A stretch of DNA of 64,000 nucleotides from Parietichytrium sp. I65-24A. Taxonomy: Eukaryota > Sar > Bigyra > Thraustochytrida > Thraustochytriidae. The stretch is taken from contig BLSF01000056.1 of assembly GCA_012862575.1 (NCBI GenBank), forward strand, positions 186,001-250,000, in the 5' to 3' direction. The translations under genes were made by a program, and so were the position numbers. This document shows positions 9,804 through 19,862 of the stretch, one piece after another; position 1 is the stretch's first letter; each line of letters starts with the position of its first letter. The notes beneath the pieces were generated by a model. That model was not told the origin of the DNA. It saw only the letters and a program-made list of their open reading frames with translations, and made no database searches.

Positions 9804-10110
9804 GTTGGCACCGCGTTTGGAGTCTGCGTGCAGGCTGGCGTTGTGGAGGTGGGGATGGTGGGGGGGAGGGACGTGCGCGAAGTGAGCCGGCCACAGGAGG
9901 CGCGGGTTCTCCGGACAGGAACCGTGCGCGCGCGGAGCGAGAACCGGAAGGAATGGCGGGTTCCGGGCCGCGCAGCGGGCGTCGCGCATACTCGCGCGAG
10001 GGCGGCGCCCCGGCTGGAACCGGAACCTGAACCTGAACCTGAACTCGAACCCGAGAGCCGGAACCGCCACCAGGGCTGCGACCGGGAACCGCGACAGCGA
10101 CAACGAGAGT

Positions 10111-10140
10111 CTGAGCCTGAGCCTGAGCCTGAGCCTGAGC
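10111..10140. repeat. CTGAGC hexamer x5
   Basis: Five perfect tandem copies of a 6 bp unit, about 310 bp upstream of the DUF1769/DUF547 ATG. Read on the minus strand it encodes Arg-Leu in the rejected N-terminal extension of that frame. Confidence 0.9.
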
Positions 10141-12390
10141 TTTCTCGCGACCGACCAATCTCCTGGGCCAGCGACTGTTGCGTGCTCCGGCGAGTCGCGG
10201 AGGTGCAATGGAGGACGCGAAGGCCTCGCCGCATGCACGAGGTCGCGACGCGATGGTTATGACGCAGGCGACAAAGGTAGGAGGTGGATGGATAGAGAGA
10301 TGGAGATGGAAAGAATGGAGGCCTGGGTGAATGAGCGGGGGAGCTGTTGGTTGGTTCTCTCCGCCAATTTGGTAGTCGCAAGTCCACTCGCAAGCATAGG
10401 TTAGACAGCAGCGGACATGTCACAAAGCGAGTGTTACCTCCACCTGCGGCCGGGATCCGGCAGGGCACTGCACTGGTGCTAGGCTTTGCGAGGCGTCGGG
10501 AAGGAGGTGAACTTGTTTCCTTTTTTGTAACGAGTAAGTCTGGGCATTTAGGCATCTCGCGCTCAAGGATTGGTATCTCGAAAGCGTTCCAACACGTAGC
10601 AAAACCAGCAAGCCTAGCGACCCCTGCGTTCTCTTTTTCCAATTTAGCAAACCTGAACCCTTCAAATACACCGAACTGCAGTGAGACATGCTTGGCTGCA
10701 TAGCTTTTCCGTCTGCAACACAGTGAACAGCCGTTTCGCTTGTCCGTGCCAGCCGCCTCCGCTTACAAAACAACAACCAACAGCGCATCTGTCAAAGTTT
10801 ACAGAGTTCAGAATTTCTGATTTCCTCAACGTTTCGAAGTGCATGTCTGTCCATGCGGTCAAATTCGCGACGATGATTGAATGATTCAATGATTTAAGGT
10901 CAGCTTCGGTAAGACTGACATCACAGTCAACTGCAAATGATGATCATCATGATCGCGCTTTTTGGAACGAGAACATCCACACCACTAGGAGTGGCCAGCA
11001 GTCCTTCCTACGAGCTCCAACTGTACTTGGATTCTTTCCTGATTTGTTTTCGCTGTCAATGTTCAAACATTTCCGTAGAAATATAATAATAATTTTGTTG
11101 AAAGTGAAAGTGTGAAACGCAACTCATTCTCATGGATTTTTAATTTGACTGAAACTGCTCTGTGTTGTCTGCGTTGTCTGTGTTGGGTGATCATCATGGT
11201 TGCTCCAGTTGTGCGCTTATCAATCTCGCGTTAGGTTTTAGCTTCGGAGCTCTTTCCCGCAACCTTACCTCTACACATAGACGACGGCATAAGGGTATTC
11301 TCTGCCAAATGCACTAAAAGCGACCTACGCCCTATGGTTAGCCTCTACCTTACATATATCCCACAGTAACACTAAAGAATTGCCCCTAGGAGTCTTAGAA
11401 GGATATGATAGAGCTCTTATCGTACACACCAGCCTTACCATCTAAACTATTATACTCTTAAACAGTATGGTATAAGAGAGTGCATGATCAATCCTATAGA
11501 GGCTGATAGGGTAGGTCGGATGATTTTCGCTAGCTAACTCTTTCTACTTGCGCAATTAGACTACTTCTAAGCCATGTAGAATCTGGTACAAATCGCTCCA
11601 TCACTAGTACTTTTTGTAATAAATACTCTACCAGCCACCCCCAGGAGAGTTCTCGGACTCCTATGCACCTCTCTAGAACCCTTAGCGCCCCTAGCGGTTC
11701 GGAGCACAAACAAACAAAAAGTAAAATTGTGCCGTCCCTGAGTTCCTCGTTCCCACCGAGACTCAGAAACGAGTGTCCCTCAGTCAAGCTCTCGTCACAG
11801 GAGTGTCTCCGTGACTAGAACCAACTCTCGTATGCGTCCAGTGCAGGTAGCAACATGTAGCAACATTGGCAACATAAGCAATGTGTACTGAGTAAGCAGA
11901 AGAGAAGCAACAGACACGGGACAGAGTTGCTCGGGTCGGCAGAAAGGGAAATAGTGAAACAGTGAAATAGGGAAATAGGGAAACAGGAGAGTCGGGGAAT
12001 AGAGAACAAGACGGAGGAACCCGACAGGACACCGCAAAACGCTGCGCGGCACGTTCTCCTCTCGTTGCATCTTGTTGCGGCCAATATTTCCAAACAACAT
12101 TGGATTTCCCACTCAGCACTCACTCCTTCACGGCAAAACTACTCTTGCTTCCCCAACAAAAGTCGAGCACGAGCACAGAGAGGCAAGGTGCTTCTTCCCT
12201 CCCCGTCTCCGCCCCTTCGCTTCCTCTCAGCACGCACACTTTTGCCGGGCGTTGAGCGGGAGTTGAAACTTGCGAGCACGAGCACCGAGAGGAGAAAGAG
12301 TGGCGTTGGGGTTGTTTTTAATCAAGTCACAAGTTGGAAGGCTAATTCGAGGAAGAAGGTCTTGTTTCAGACTGGAGATTGACTTTTGCC

Positions 12391-12416
12391 AAGTGGAAAG
12401 TGGAAAGTGGAAAGTG
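12391..12416. repeat. AAGTGGA heptamer array
   Basis: 3.7 tandem copies of a 7 bp unit, ending about 100 bp before the ATG of the RING gene, probably within its promoter or 5' UTR. Confidence 0.9.
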
Positions 12417-12516
12417 CAGCGGAATTCAAGCAAGCGCGAAAGGGAGAGACGGATTTACGACGTAGTTGGAAGGACCCGATTAGTTTGATCACGGTCGCAG
12501 TGGGCCAAACGTGGAT

Positions 12517-13938
12517 ATGGAGGCGTTCAGAAAAGTGCCTGCTCTTAGGACGGGAGTGGATCATGTGCGCGAGTTGCTAAAGATGGTGGGATATAACGGC
12601 AGCGGACTGGACGAAGAGCTCCAGTGGATCTTGGACACGGAAGGCGACGTGGAGGCTGAGGACGCGGATACGTCGCGGATGGGAAGGCTCAAGTACGTGT
12701 CCGGTACGCTAGGGTACAGGCTTGAAGTGGCGCGAAAGGCCCTGGAGCAGCTTGGGCGCGAGAGGCTCGTGCAGGAGGAGGTGAAGACCGAGCGCGCGCA
12801 GAGCCTTCATGACCTGTTCCTCCCCGGCAACAGGTTTGAAGGGTGGATTCGGATCCCCGTGGATGGCCCCGACCCAGCCGGTTTCGGTCTGCGTGTACCA
12901 TACTTCCTCGAGGTGATCCGCAAGTACGCGGACGAGGGCGGCCGCTCACACGTTCTCGTCCGTCACGGAGCCCATGAAGACGAGCAAGTTTGTGTGATGT
13001 CTCTGGATCGCCTTTTGGAGTCACAGGACGATAGCTGCCAAGTGTGCTTTTCGGATTTTGAAACTATTTGCTCTGGGCAAGCGAGCGTCGCGGAGGAGTC
13101 CCTATCAGGAAACGTAGAGCAGCTTGTGTACGGTGAGGATGGGTACAAGGTGCGGTCCGACGAGAGCGTCCATCGGTTCCACTTGAGCCTCGCTCACCGT
13201 ACTCACCCACTGTTCGGCGACTTTGCGGAGAGGAGGAAGGACATACTTCAGCGGCAATGCGACTTGGCGATTGTACAAGGTCTCAAGTGCTGGCTCCATG
13301 CCAACAGTCCTGCGGATGGGCCTCAAACCGAGTCCACCCTCTTTGAGTTGTGCCGCTTCCTCTCCGAGTTTAGTGCCATTCTCTTGTTTCGATCTCAAAA
13401 GCTTCGCGCATTAGAGTTTACCACCGAGGAGGAAAAGGTCGCCGCGATCGCTGCTCTGGGCGAACAAGGGGCCTCTAGAGAGGTCGTTCAGCGTTGCTGG
13501 GATGCGGTTGTGGGGCTGTCGTATTCAATGATGGCTTCGATTTTTTGGCACCGTGACCCGTCGTCGCACTTTGAGCTCGCGCAATGCTGCAAATCTTCTT
13601 GCAGTAAGGTGCAGGTGCGAGCGCATCTCTCGTACGGCAGGTACGACAAGGCGCTACGCGAAGCGGAGTCGCGTCTTCCCTTGCAGGTGGTGGAGAGAAT
13701 GGTGGTCTCGCAGGAGGCTTTGAGTAAGCTAGCACCGGACAGCCAGTGCTGTATATGCTTGAGCGGCTTCGCTCAGCTCGAGAGTGCCGACGCAAGCTGC
13801 GGCAAGCACTCCCAAGACGCGATTTTGGAAACACCTTGCTCGCATCGGTTCCACTACTCTTGTGCCAAGAGTTGGTTCCACTGCCAGCAGACTTGCCCGC
13901 TCTGTCGGAGTCCGTGCAGCTTCTCTTCGTCCTCTTGA
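12517..13938 (+). CDS. RING-H2 protein, probable E3 ubiquitin ligase
   Basis: 473 residues from ATG 12517 (GATATGGAGG; a GTG two codons earlier is ignored). The last ~60 residues form a RING-H2 finger: CCIC, then after a longish loop TPCSHRFHYSCAKSWF and TCPLCR, giving the C3-H2-C3 ligand order. RING-H2 proteins recruit E2 enzymes to ubiquitinate substrates. The N-terminal 410 residues have no domain I can name. They are mixed helical, with a cysteine-bearing middle (CQVCFSDFETIC; CCKSSCSK) that could be a second metal site but lacks a clear pattern. There is no membrane segment. It converges on the TPR gene. Confidence 0.83.
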   Translation: MEAFRKVPALRTGVDHVRELLKMVGYNGSGLDEELQWILDTEGDVEAEDADTSRMGRLKYVSGTLGYRLEVARKALEQLGRERLVQEEVKTERAQSLHDLFLPGNRFEGWIRIPVDGPDPAGFGLRVPYFLEVIRKYADEGGRSHVLVRHGAHEDEQVCVMSLDRLLESQDDSCQVCFSDFETICSGQASVAEESLSGNVEQLVYGEDGYKVRSDESVHRFHLSLAHRTHPLFGDFAERRKDILQRQCDLAIVQGLKCWLHANSPADGPQTESTLFELCRFLSEFSAILLFRSQKLRALEFTTEEEKVAAIAALGEQGASREVVQRCWDAVVGLSYSMMASIFWHRDPSSHFELAQCCKSSCSKVQVRAHLSYGRYDKALREAESRLPLQVVERMVVSQEALSKLAPDSQCCICLSGFAQLESADASCGKHSQDAILETPCSHRFHYSCAKSWFHCQQTCPLCRSPCSFSSSS

Positions 13939-14839
13939 CGGAAAAGTTTTGTGCTGACGAGCGCCCATCGGTTCTTCCGATCTATACGATATTCTGCATG
14001 TTACTGTTGTGCGCGCGTGTGTATTCCTTTTCCGCGCGCACTGTTTTTCTATGATGTGTCTCTTTTTCTGAGATTCCCTTCCTCCACGCGAGGTGCTCAT
14101 TTTTCGTATCTAATCTACTTATATTATTATTGGGTCTATGTTTGTACACATTTCTTCACTCCCCCCCCCCCCCCGAGCCATTCCATCGACAGTACCTGAG
14201 GAGCTCCGAAAAGCCAACCAGAACCGCGTGTGACTGTGTCTTCTTGTGACGTTGAGCGAAGCCAATCATGGTTTTGCAAAACCGGAGTCTCCACGCTAGT
14301 AAAGTCGATGGTCACATTCCGTGAGCGGGGCAGACTTTTAAAAAAGTCAGGCAGCAGGAGTCCATTGTCTGCCATACTTCATTGCAGACTGGACTGACTC
14401 GCATTCTCACGGATGAGCGCTTCAATGTTTGGCATGCGGTGGCTTTGAGTTGACTAGTCGGTTTGGCCAACGGTTCCCGCCCCAATGCAATTCCGTACCT
14501 TCTTGTTCAATTCGGATGGATGGCGATACCTTGAGGTTGCTCGCCAGATGTCGACGGTTCTGACTCGCCGCAGGTCTCAAAGCGATCTCTTTCTCACAGC
14601 TCTACGACATTCGCAAGTGAGCCAATACACATTAAAATAATTCACCTTGTGGATGCTTGCATGAGAACAGAAAGTCGAAGATCTGGTTCTAAATCCACCA
14701 AGGAGGCGCTGGCTGCCAAGCAAGATGCGCTCCCAACCTCCGTGACCATAAGCAGCGCCTGTCGAGGGTTTCTTCGTATATATACACACACATGCCGTCA
14801 TCTTTCCGTTCGTCTCATTCTTTCCGTGCAGATGTCCAA
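13939..14839. other. Convergent spacer with a C14 homopolymer
   Basis: 901 bp between the RING and TPR stops. The start is pyrimidine- and T-rich and fits a 3' UTR. A run of 14 C residues lies at 14161-14174. No gene is supported in the remainder. Confidence 0.55.
14161..14174. repeat. Poly-C tract (14 bp)
   Basis: Uninterrupted C14 (G14 on the minus strand) in the convergent spacer. Its length could be affected by sequencing error. Confidence 0.85.
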
Positions 14840-16729
14840 TCAGAACTCCCCGTCTTGATCAGCAGCTGGCACGCTCACATCTTGTTCCACACGTTCTCGG
14901 CGAGCCTGCAGCTTTTTGAGGAACTCTTTGTGACTGTTTTCTCGCTCCAAGGCGCGTTTCGCCTTTTCCTTACTAGAGAGCGCCTCCTCCCCATGCCCTG
15001 GCGCAAACGGGCTGTGCGGCCCATTTGGCGCGGCCGACGAGCCCACCGCCCCAAGAGCTCCAGAGGTCCCTGCCGCGGATCTATGCGGGTAGAGAATGGC
15101 CGTCCGCTCCGCGTTGCCTTTCAGCCCAGTTTCCGCCACTTTCGACCTGGGCTCCCGGCGCTGTAGGTCCGTGTAGCATGTGCGCTCCAGGTCGAGCACC
15201 CGCCTCATGCGCGCCTCCTCTTTGCGCGGGAACTTTGACGCAGCGAAGGCCAACTCCGCGAGCTTGGCCGTGTCCACGTGCAGGCGGCGCGCCCAGTCGG
15301 CGCGGTTGGCGGCTGAGACCTCCGAAGGTTCGTTAGGCAATGCGGACACTGGCGCGTTCGCGTCGAGGTCGGCTTGCGAGGCGGGGTCGAAGGCCACATC
15401 GTCCATTTCGCGGCGCGTCACGTTGAGCGCCGCCATGGCTGACTCGGGCATGCCGCTCTGCAGCAGCATCGTCGTCAGCAGCACCCGCGCCGTCCCGCGC
15501 GACGGCCCTCCCGCGTGCGCCGCATTGCTGATCCAGTGTCGCGCGTCCGCCCTGTCTCCTGCGTTGTATAGCGCTGTGCCCAGGCACACCTGCACACGCG
15601 CTCGCACCTTCTTCTTCCCCTCCTCGACCGCCCCGCCATCGCCATCGCCATCGCCATCGCCATCGCCGGCGGCATCGCACAGTTCCAGGGCGCGGCGGAA
15701 GAGCGCCGCGCTGTCGCGGAAGTGTCCCTGCCGAAACGCGAGCACACCCAGGTGGTGGTACGCGCGCCACTCGCCTGGCGCGGCGGCCCTGGCCAGCACC
15801 AGGCACCTGCGCGCGTGGGCCAGCTCGTCGCGCTCCAGATGGCACACGCCCAAGCCCAGAAGATGCTCGAACGACGGCTCCAGCGCGCACGCCATGCGCC
15901 AGCACTCTGGCCCCGCGCCTTGTATGCCCGCGCGCGCAAGGGTACGCGCAACCAGAGCCGCCAGCGCACCCGCGCCATCGTCCCCGGCGTCCCTGGCGTC
16001 CGCGCCGACACCAACAGAAGAAGAAGAAGAAGATGGTGAAGAAGAAGAAGAAGCGGCAGCGGAGCAAGGCTGGAGCGAGCGTCCCCGCGCACCCTTTGCG
16101 CCCTTTAGCGCCGCTGGGAACATACGTCTGCACGCGTCCGCGGCCATTCTTTCGCACCCTCCGCGCACGGCAGCCTTGGCCAAGGCCCTGTCCAGCTCAA
16201 AGTCCTCTCGCGTGTACGGCCGCGAGCCCTCCTCGCCCTCCTCGCCGTCTCGTATGTCTCGTACGTCGCGTACGCCTCGTATGTCTCGTATGTGCGCGGC
16301 CAGGGCGGCAGCCGCGGCCGCGTGCTGGCCGTCGGCCGCGAGCTCGCGCGCCAGGTGCGTGGCGGCCTTGCGGCTGAGCGGGTCGCGGCGTACGGCGGCG
16401 CGCATGGCGGCCAAAGTGTCCTCGCGGGGACGGTTGAGCGCGCGGAGGGCGCGCACCTCCTGCGCGGACGCCCGCGCGGCAGCGGGGCCATCGCCATCGC
16501 GCTCGAGCAAGCCGCCCGCGGATCGCCAATCCGCCAGCGCGGACACCCAGTCCCCGGCGCCGCAGTGCGCGCGTGCGCGCAGCTCCAGGAAGCGAGCGTT
16601 GCGCTCGCAGCGGGGGTACGCGCGCGCACCCTCCGCGCACGAGGACAGCGCGCGCGCATACTCGCCAGCGACCAACTCCCGCGCCGCGCGCTCAAGATGA
16701 TCCTGCGCGGCAGTTACATCGCGCACCAT
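14840..16729 (-). CDS. TPR-repeat protein, very GC-rich
   Basis: 629 residues from the ATG at 16729. An in-frame ATG at 16858 would add 43 Pro/Arg-rich residues, but its context is weak (C at -3), whereas the inner ATG has G at -3 and +4 and TPR-like helices begin at once (DHLERAARELVAGEYARAL). TPR-like helix pairs recur around residues 5-75 and 285-375 (HLLGLGVCHLERDELAHARR; YHHLGVLAFRQGHFRDSAAL) and 390-430. A Ser-rich linker (SSSSSPSSSSSS) and a (Gly-Asp)n run interrupt the repeats. The C-terminal tail is charged and coiled-coil-like (KEKAKRALERENSHKEF). TPRs build protein scaffolds; the partner is unknown. The coding sequence is markedly richer in G+C than its neighbours, so both strands have long open frames; the TPR pattern decides the strand. 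Confidence 0.75.
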   Translation of the reverse strand: MVRDVTAAQDHLERAARELVAGEYARALSSCAEGARAYPRCERNARFLELRARAHCGAGDWVSALADWRSAGGLLERDGDGPAAARASAQEVRALRALNRPREDTLAAMRAAVRRDPLSRKAATHLARELAADGQHAAAAAALAAHIRDIRGVRDVRDIRDGEEGEEGSRPYTREDFELDRALAKAAVRGGCERMAADACRRMFPAALKGAKGARGRSLQPCSAAASSSSSPSSSSSSVGVGADARDAGDDGAGALAALVARTLARAGIQGAGPECWRMACALEPSFEHLLGLGVCHLERDELAHARRCLVLARAAAPGEWRAYHHLGVLAFRQGHFRDSAALFRRALELCDAAGDGDGDGDGDGGAVEEGKKKVRARVQVCLGTALYNAGDRADARHWISNAAHAGGPSRGTARVLLTTMLLQSGMPESAMAALNVTRREMDDVAFDPASQADLDANAPVSALPNEPSEVSAANRADWARRLHVDTAKLAELAFAASKFPRKEEARMRRVLDLERTCYTDLQRREPRSKVAETGLKGNAERTAILYPHRSAAGTSGALGAVGSSAAPNGPHSPFAPGHGEEALSSKEKAKRALERENSHKEFLKKLQARRERVEQDVSVPAADQDGEF

Positions 16730-16885
16730 CGCACACGGCCGCCGTGCGGGGCGCGGTGCGCGAACGTTCCGCGAACGGTCTGGGAATGGTCCGGGAACGA
16801 TCCGGAATGAAGGTGAGAAAGGGTCGCTCGGATATGGGTCAACGGCGCTGAGTGACATCAGTGACGCATGGATATGTATAACTTA

Positions 16886-16901
16886 TACTGAGTACTCAGT
16901 A
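16886..16901. repeat. Perfect 16 bp palindrome TACTGAGTACTCAGTA
   Basis: Exactly self-complementary. It lies 28 bp from the more distal in-frame ATG of the TPR gene and belongs to a loose family of GTAC-centred motifs scattered through the non-coding parts of the window. Confidence 0.85.
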
Positions 16902-17010
16902 CACCATGAGCACCATGGCACCATGGTAAATGGATGTTGTTCACTATCTTCGGGCATCTTCGGTACCGTATCTTCAGACCGGGATGGAACTCACCTCACT
17001 GTCAGCTCAT

Positions 17011-17053
17011 GCTCAAGAGGCTCAAGAGGCTCAAGAGGCTCAAGAGGCTCAAG
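17011..17053. repeat. GCTCAAGAG nonamer array (4.7 copies)
   Basis: Near-perfect 9 bp tandem repeat in the divergent TPR/CTH intergenic region. It looks like replication slippage, and no function is evident. Confidence 0.9.
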
Positions 17054-18512
17054 GCTTGGAACATGAAGAACGGACAGCTTCCATTGTGGCGAACGCGTTC
17101 ATCAACATTCATCAACATTCATCAAGGACGAGACAGGGCCGTCGGGACCGCCGGGACAGCCGGGACCGTGGTGATGATCGCAGCGATTGTGGATGTTTTT
17201 TTCAGGTTCAGCAAACGGTACGTTCGTTCGCACATGGCACTGGCAATGAATGATTCGCAAGAACGGTTGCGCTTGTTTATTGTTGTTTTATCATCAGATG
17301 AGATCAAAGCAGTCCCGATGGACTTTGACTTTGCACGAGTTTTTCAACGTGGCAAATGGGTCCCGCGCGAACGAAAAGAGCTTCTGCAGCGGCACGCAGT
17401 CTAGGTTCACTCAGTGTCGGACTCTGAAGGGCCAAGTTGGGAAAGGGCGAGAAGAGCGAAATAAAAGGAATCGTTCATGCATCAAATTGAAATCAAATGA
17501 AAAGAGCTGTGCGCTTGGCAATGGAAATGTGGAGCGCTGTTGCACTCACAGCCATTTTACAACTTCTGCAGTTGCACGTCACAGTCACGGTCCCGTTGCC
17601 GTTGCCATGTGAGAACAAGGCTCTGGCTATCTCTGGCTGGCAAGACCGCAGTGGGCGCTTTCAACGTAGTTCAAAGTTCACGAACCCACCATGGCCGGAG
17701 CCGAAGACGATTCGTAACGCAGCAACCAGGGGTGCTGCTACATTCGCGACCATTACAGCTCTCGCAGCGCGCAAGACTTGTTAATTAACAGTAAAATTTC
17801 TTTCGATCTTTTCGATCTTTTCGATGCAAGGATGCAATAATGCAATGGCCGTGTGCCACTAGTTTTCGGCGCACTTGGCGCACATGCGGTGGCCACGATG
17901 GTGCCAGGCACATCTCTAGGGACCGTCCGATTCGGCGGGGCCATCTCCCCGGCACTAAACCACTAAGCAACTTTAGAAAAAAAGTACAAAAGAAGCGAAA
18001 GATTTGCGCCAATGTCCTTCTTGCAGAGACCGCCGAAAATCTTTCTTCTTTTAATTCTTGTTTTGGTAGGCTTTGGTTTCTTTACTTTGTTGTTTTTGTT
18101 TCACTGTTCACAGTGTTTACAAAAATTCTTGTGCTGCGGTGGGATGGCCCATTCTCCGAATCCTCGCGCTTCTCCCACAAGACCCGACCTCCCTCCCACG
18201 CCAGACGCTATCAAGGGCACCTACACTGCGACCGCGCCGGTGGCAAATTGGCACGCGCGAATGGCTGGCTGGCAACGGTGTGTATATGTGTGGCGTTGCA
18301 GGTGGCAATACCGGTCCCTCGTAGGCCAACGTAGAGCAGCAGTCGTTGACTTTACTCTTGACTCTTTACACTCTCTGTCATTCTCTCTCTCTGCATCTAA
18401 CTCCTCTCTCTCTGTGCGGTGCAGTGGGCTATTGGCAGCAAGGGCAGGAAGGCAAACGTGAATTGCGCAGCGCATTGGAGAGAGGAATCGCGAGCTAGTC
18501 AGGGAAGAGCGG

Positions 18513-18545
18513 GAAAGAAAGAAAGAAAGAAAGAAAGAAGGAAAG
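18513..18545. repeat. GAAA tetramer array abutting the CTH start codon
   Basis: About eight GAAA units with one interruption run directly into the ATG at 18546, so this purine tract is the likely 5' leader. Length variation here would alter leader length without touching the protein. Confidence 0.9.
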
Positions 18546-19862
18546 ATGAGCCAGCAGGGATACAAGATCGAGACGGCGCTCGTGCACGCAGGGTCCGAGC
18601 CGGAGCCGCGCACAGGAGCCGTGGTGCCGCCGATCTCGTTGGCGACCACGTTTGCGCAGACAGCGCCCGGAGTCAAGGCTGGCGGCATGTTCGAGTACTC
18701 GCGCACGGCCAACCCGACCCGCATGGCTTTCGAGACCACGCTGGCCGCCGCCGAGGCGACAAAGTACTGCGTGGCGTACGCGTCTGGATGCGCTGCGTTG
18801 GTGGCGATTGTGCATGTAAGTTGATTTGAAACTCGTCCTGCTCTTTGTTCGCGTCGACAGATCATCTAACGCAGCCGGAATGTGCCGTGGCGGGATTGCT
18901 CCACGAAATGGAACAAATCACAAATTGAATGAACATCGAAGGCCACCTGTAAAACCGGCGACAAAATTGTGTGCATCAACGATGTGTACGGAGGCACCCA
19001 GAGGTACCTCCGCCGCCAGGTCGTCCCGATCTACGGCATGGAGGTCGTCTTCGTGGACTTCAAGAACGAGAAGGAGCTTGAAGCAGCTTGCACCGGCGCC
19101 AAGCTCGTGTGGCTCGAGACCCCAACCAACCCTAGCCTCGAGGTCACCGACATCGCCAAGGTGGCAGAGTTGACGAAAAAGTGCGGAGCAGTATTTGCCG
19201 TTGACAACACTTTTCTTGGACCATACCTCCAGCGCCCGATCCTGCTCGGGGCTGATATCGTGTCTCACAGTTGCACCAAGAGCATCGGCGGGCACTCCGA
19301 CGTTCTCATGGGCGCAGTCTGCTTGAATGATGAAAAGCTGTACGAGGCACTTCGGTTCCACCAGAACACCAACGGAGCCGTGCCTTCCCCTTTCGAATGC
19401 TACATGGCCCAGCGCGGGCTCAAGACTCTGCACGTCCGCATGCAGCGCTCCATCGAGAACGCGGAGAAAATCGCCCACTTTTTGGAGTCACACGCTCGCG
19501 TTTCCAAGGTTGCCTGGCCATTCCTCAAGAGCCACCCACAGCACGAGATCGCAGTCAAGCAATCCACTGGAGGTGGTATGGTCATCTCCTTTTGGATTCG
19601 CACCGAGAAGGAGGAAGACAAGATGACCGCCAGTTCCGAGTTTCTGTCCAGCCTCAAGGTGTTTGCTTGTGCAGAATCTCTCGGCGCCGTGGAGAGTCTT
19701 GCAGAGTCTCCACCAATCATGACCCACGGAAGCGTGCCTGTGGAGCAGCGCAAGCTCATTGGAATCGACGATTCGATGGTGAGGCTCTCTGTGGGAATTG
19801 AGAATATCGATGACCTTCTCGCGGATCTTTCGCAGGCGTTCGATAAGATCACTGTTGCATAA
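18546..19862 (+). CDS. CTH: Cystathionine gamma-lyase, join(18546..18815,18942..19862)
   Basis: 396 residues after removing one phase-0 intron. PLP-dependent Cys/Met-metabolism family: it cleaves cystathionine to cysteine, 2-oxobutyrate and ammonia (reverse transsulfuration). Visible hallmarks: the N-terminal PPISLATTFAQ and FEYSRTANPTR, the join giving VAIVH-ATCKTGDKIVCINDVYGG as in the family, VDNTFLGPYLQRPILLGADI, and the PLP-lysine motif SCTKSIGGHSDV. Near the C-terminus, FACAESLGAVESLAESPPIMTH and IRLSVG-like VRLSVGIENIDDL favour gamma-lyase over beta-lyase or gamma-synthase. No organelle transit peptide is evident, so it is probably cytosolic. The length equals the family norm. Confidence 0.93.
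18816..18941 (+). other. Spliceosomal intron in CTH (126 bp)
   Basis: Donor GTAAGT at 18816 and acceptor AG at 18940-18941. Reading through gives a stop after two codons, while removal restores an unbroken family alignment in phase 0. It is one of only two introns I can support in the window. Confidence 0.9.

Larger units (their letters stand above)
9804..12516. promoter_or_regulatory. Divergent intergenic region with hexamer repeats and an odd-composition patch
   Basis: 2.7 kb between two head-to-head starts. Near the minus gene it is GC-rich, with hexamer runs at 10022-10053 (ACCTGA-like) and 10111-10140 (CTGAGC x5). From about 11220 to 11790 the composition changes to a CTA/TAG-rich, stop-dense sequence that looks like worn-out former coding or repeat sequence; no family can be named. 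Close to the RING gene there is a heptamer array. No complete gene is supported. Confidence 0.45.
16730..18545. promoter_or_regulatory. Divergent intergenic region (TPR / cystathionine gamma-lyase)
   Basis: 1.8 kb between head-to-head starts. It holds a perfect 16 bp palindrome at 16886-16901, a 9 bp repeat array at 17011-17053, a short ATCAACATTC repeat near 17100-17124 and a GAAA array touching the downstream ATG. Small open frames on both strands show no protein features. Confidence 0.5.

Noticed and set aside
9804-10238. N-terminal extension of the DUF1769/DUF547 protein from a GTG
   Set aside because: Encodes Arg-Leu and Pro-rich repeats from hexamer arrays; the internal ATG is followed at once by the TM segment. 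An in-frame ATG at 9989 is possible but less likely.
15180-16700. Plus-strand frame of over 500 codons opposite the TPR gene
   Set aside because: Low-complexity Ala/Ser/Arg/Pro text with no domain. GC-rich sequence removes stop codons on both strands, and the TPR pattern is on the minus strand.
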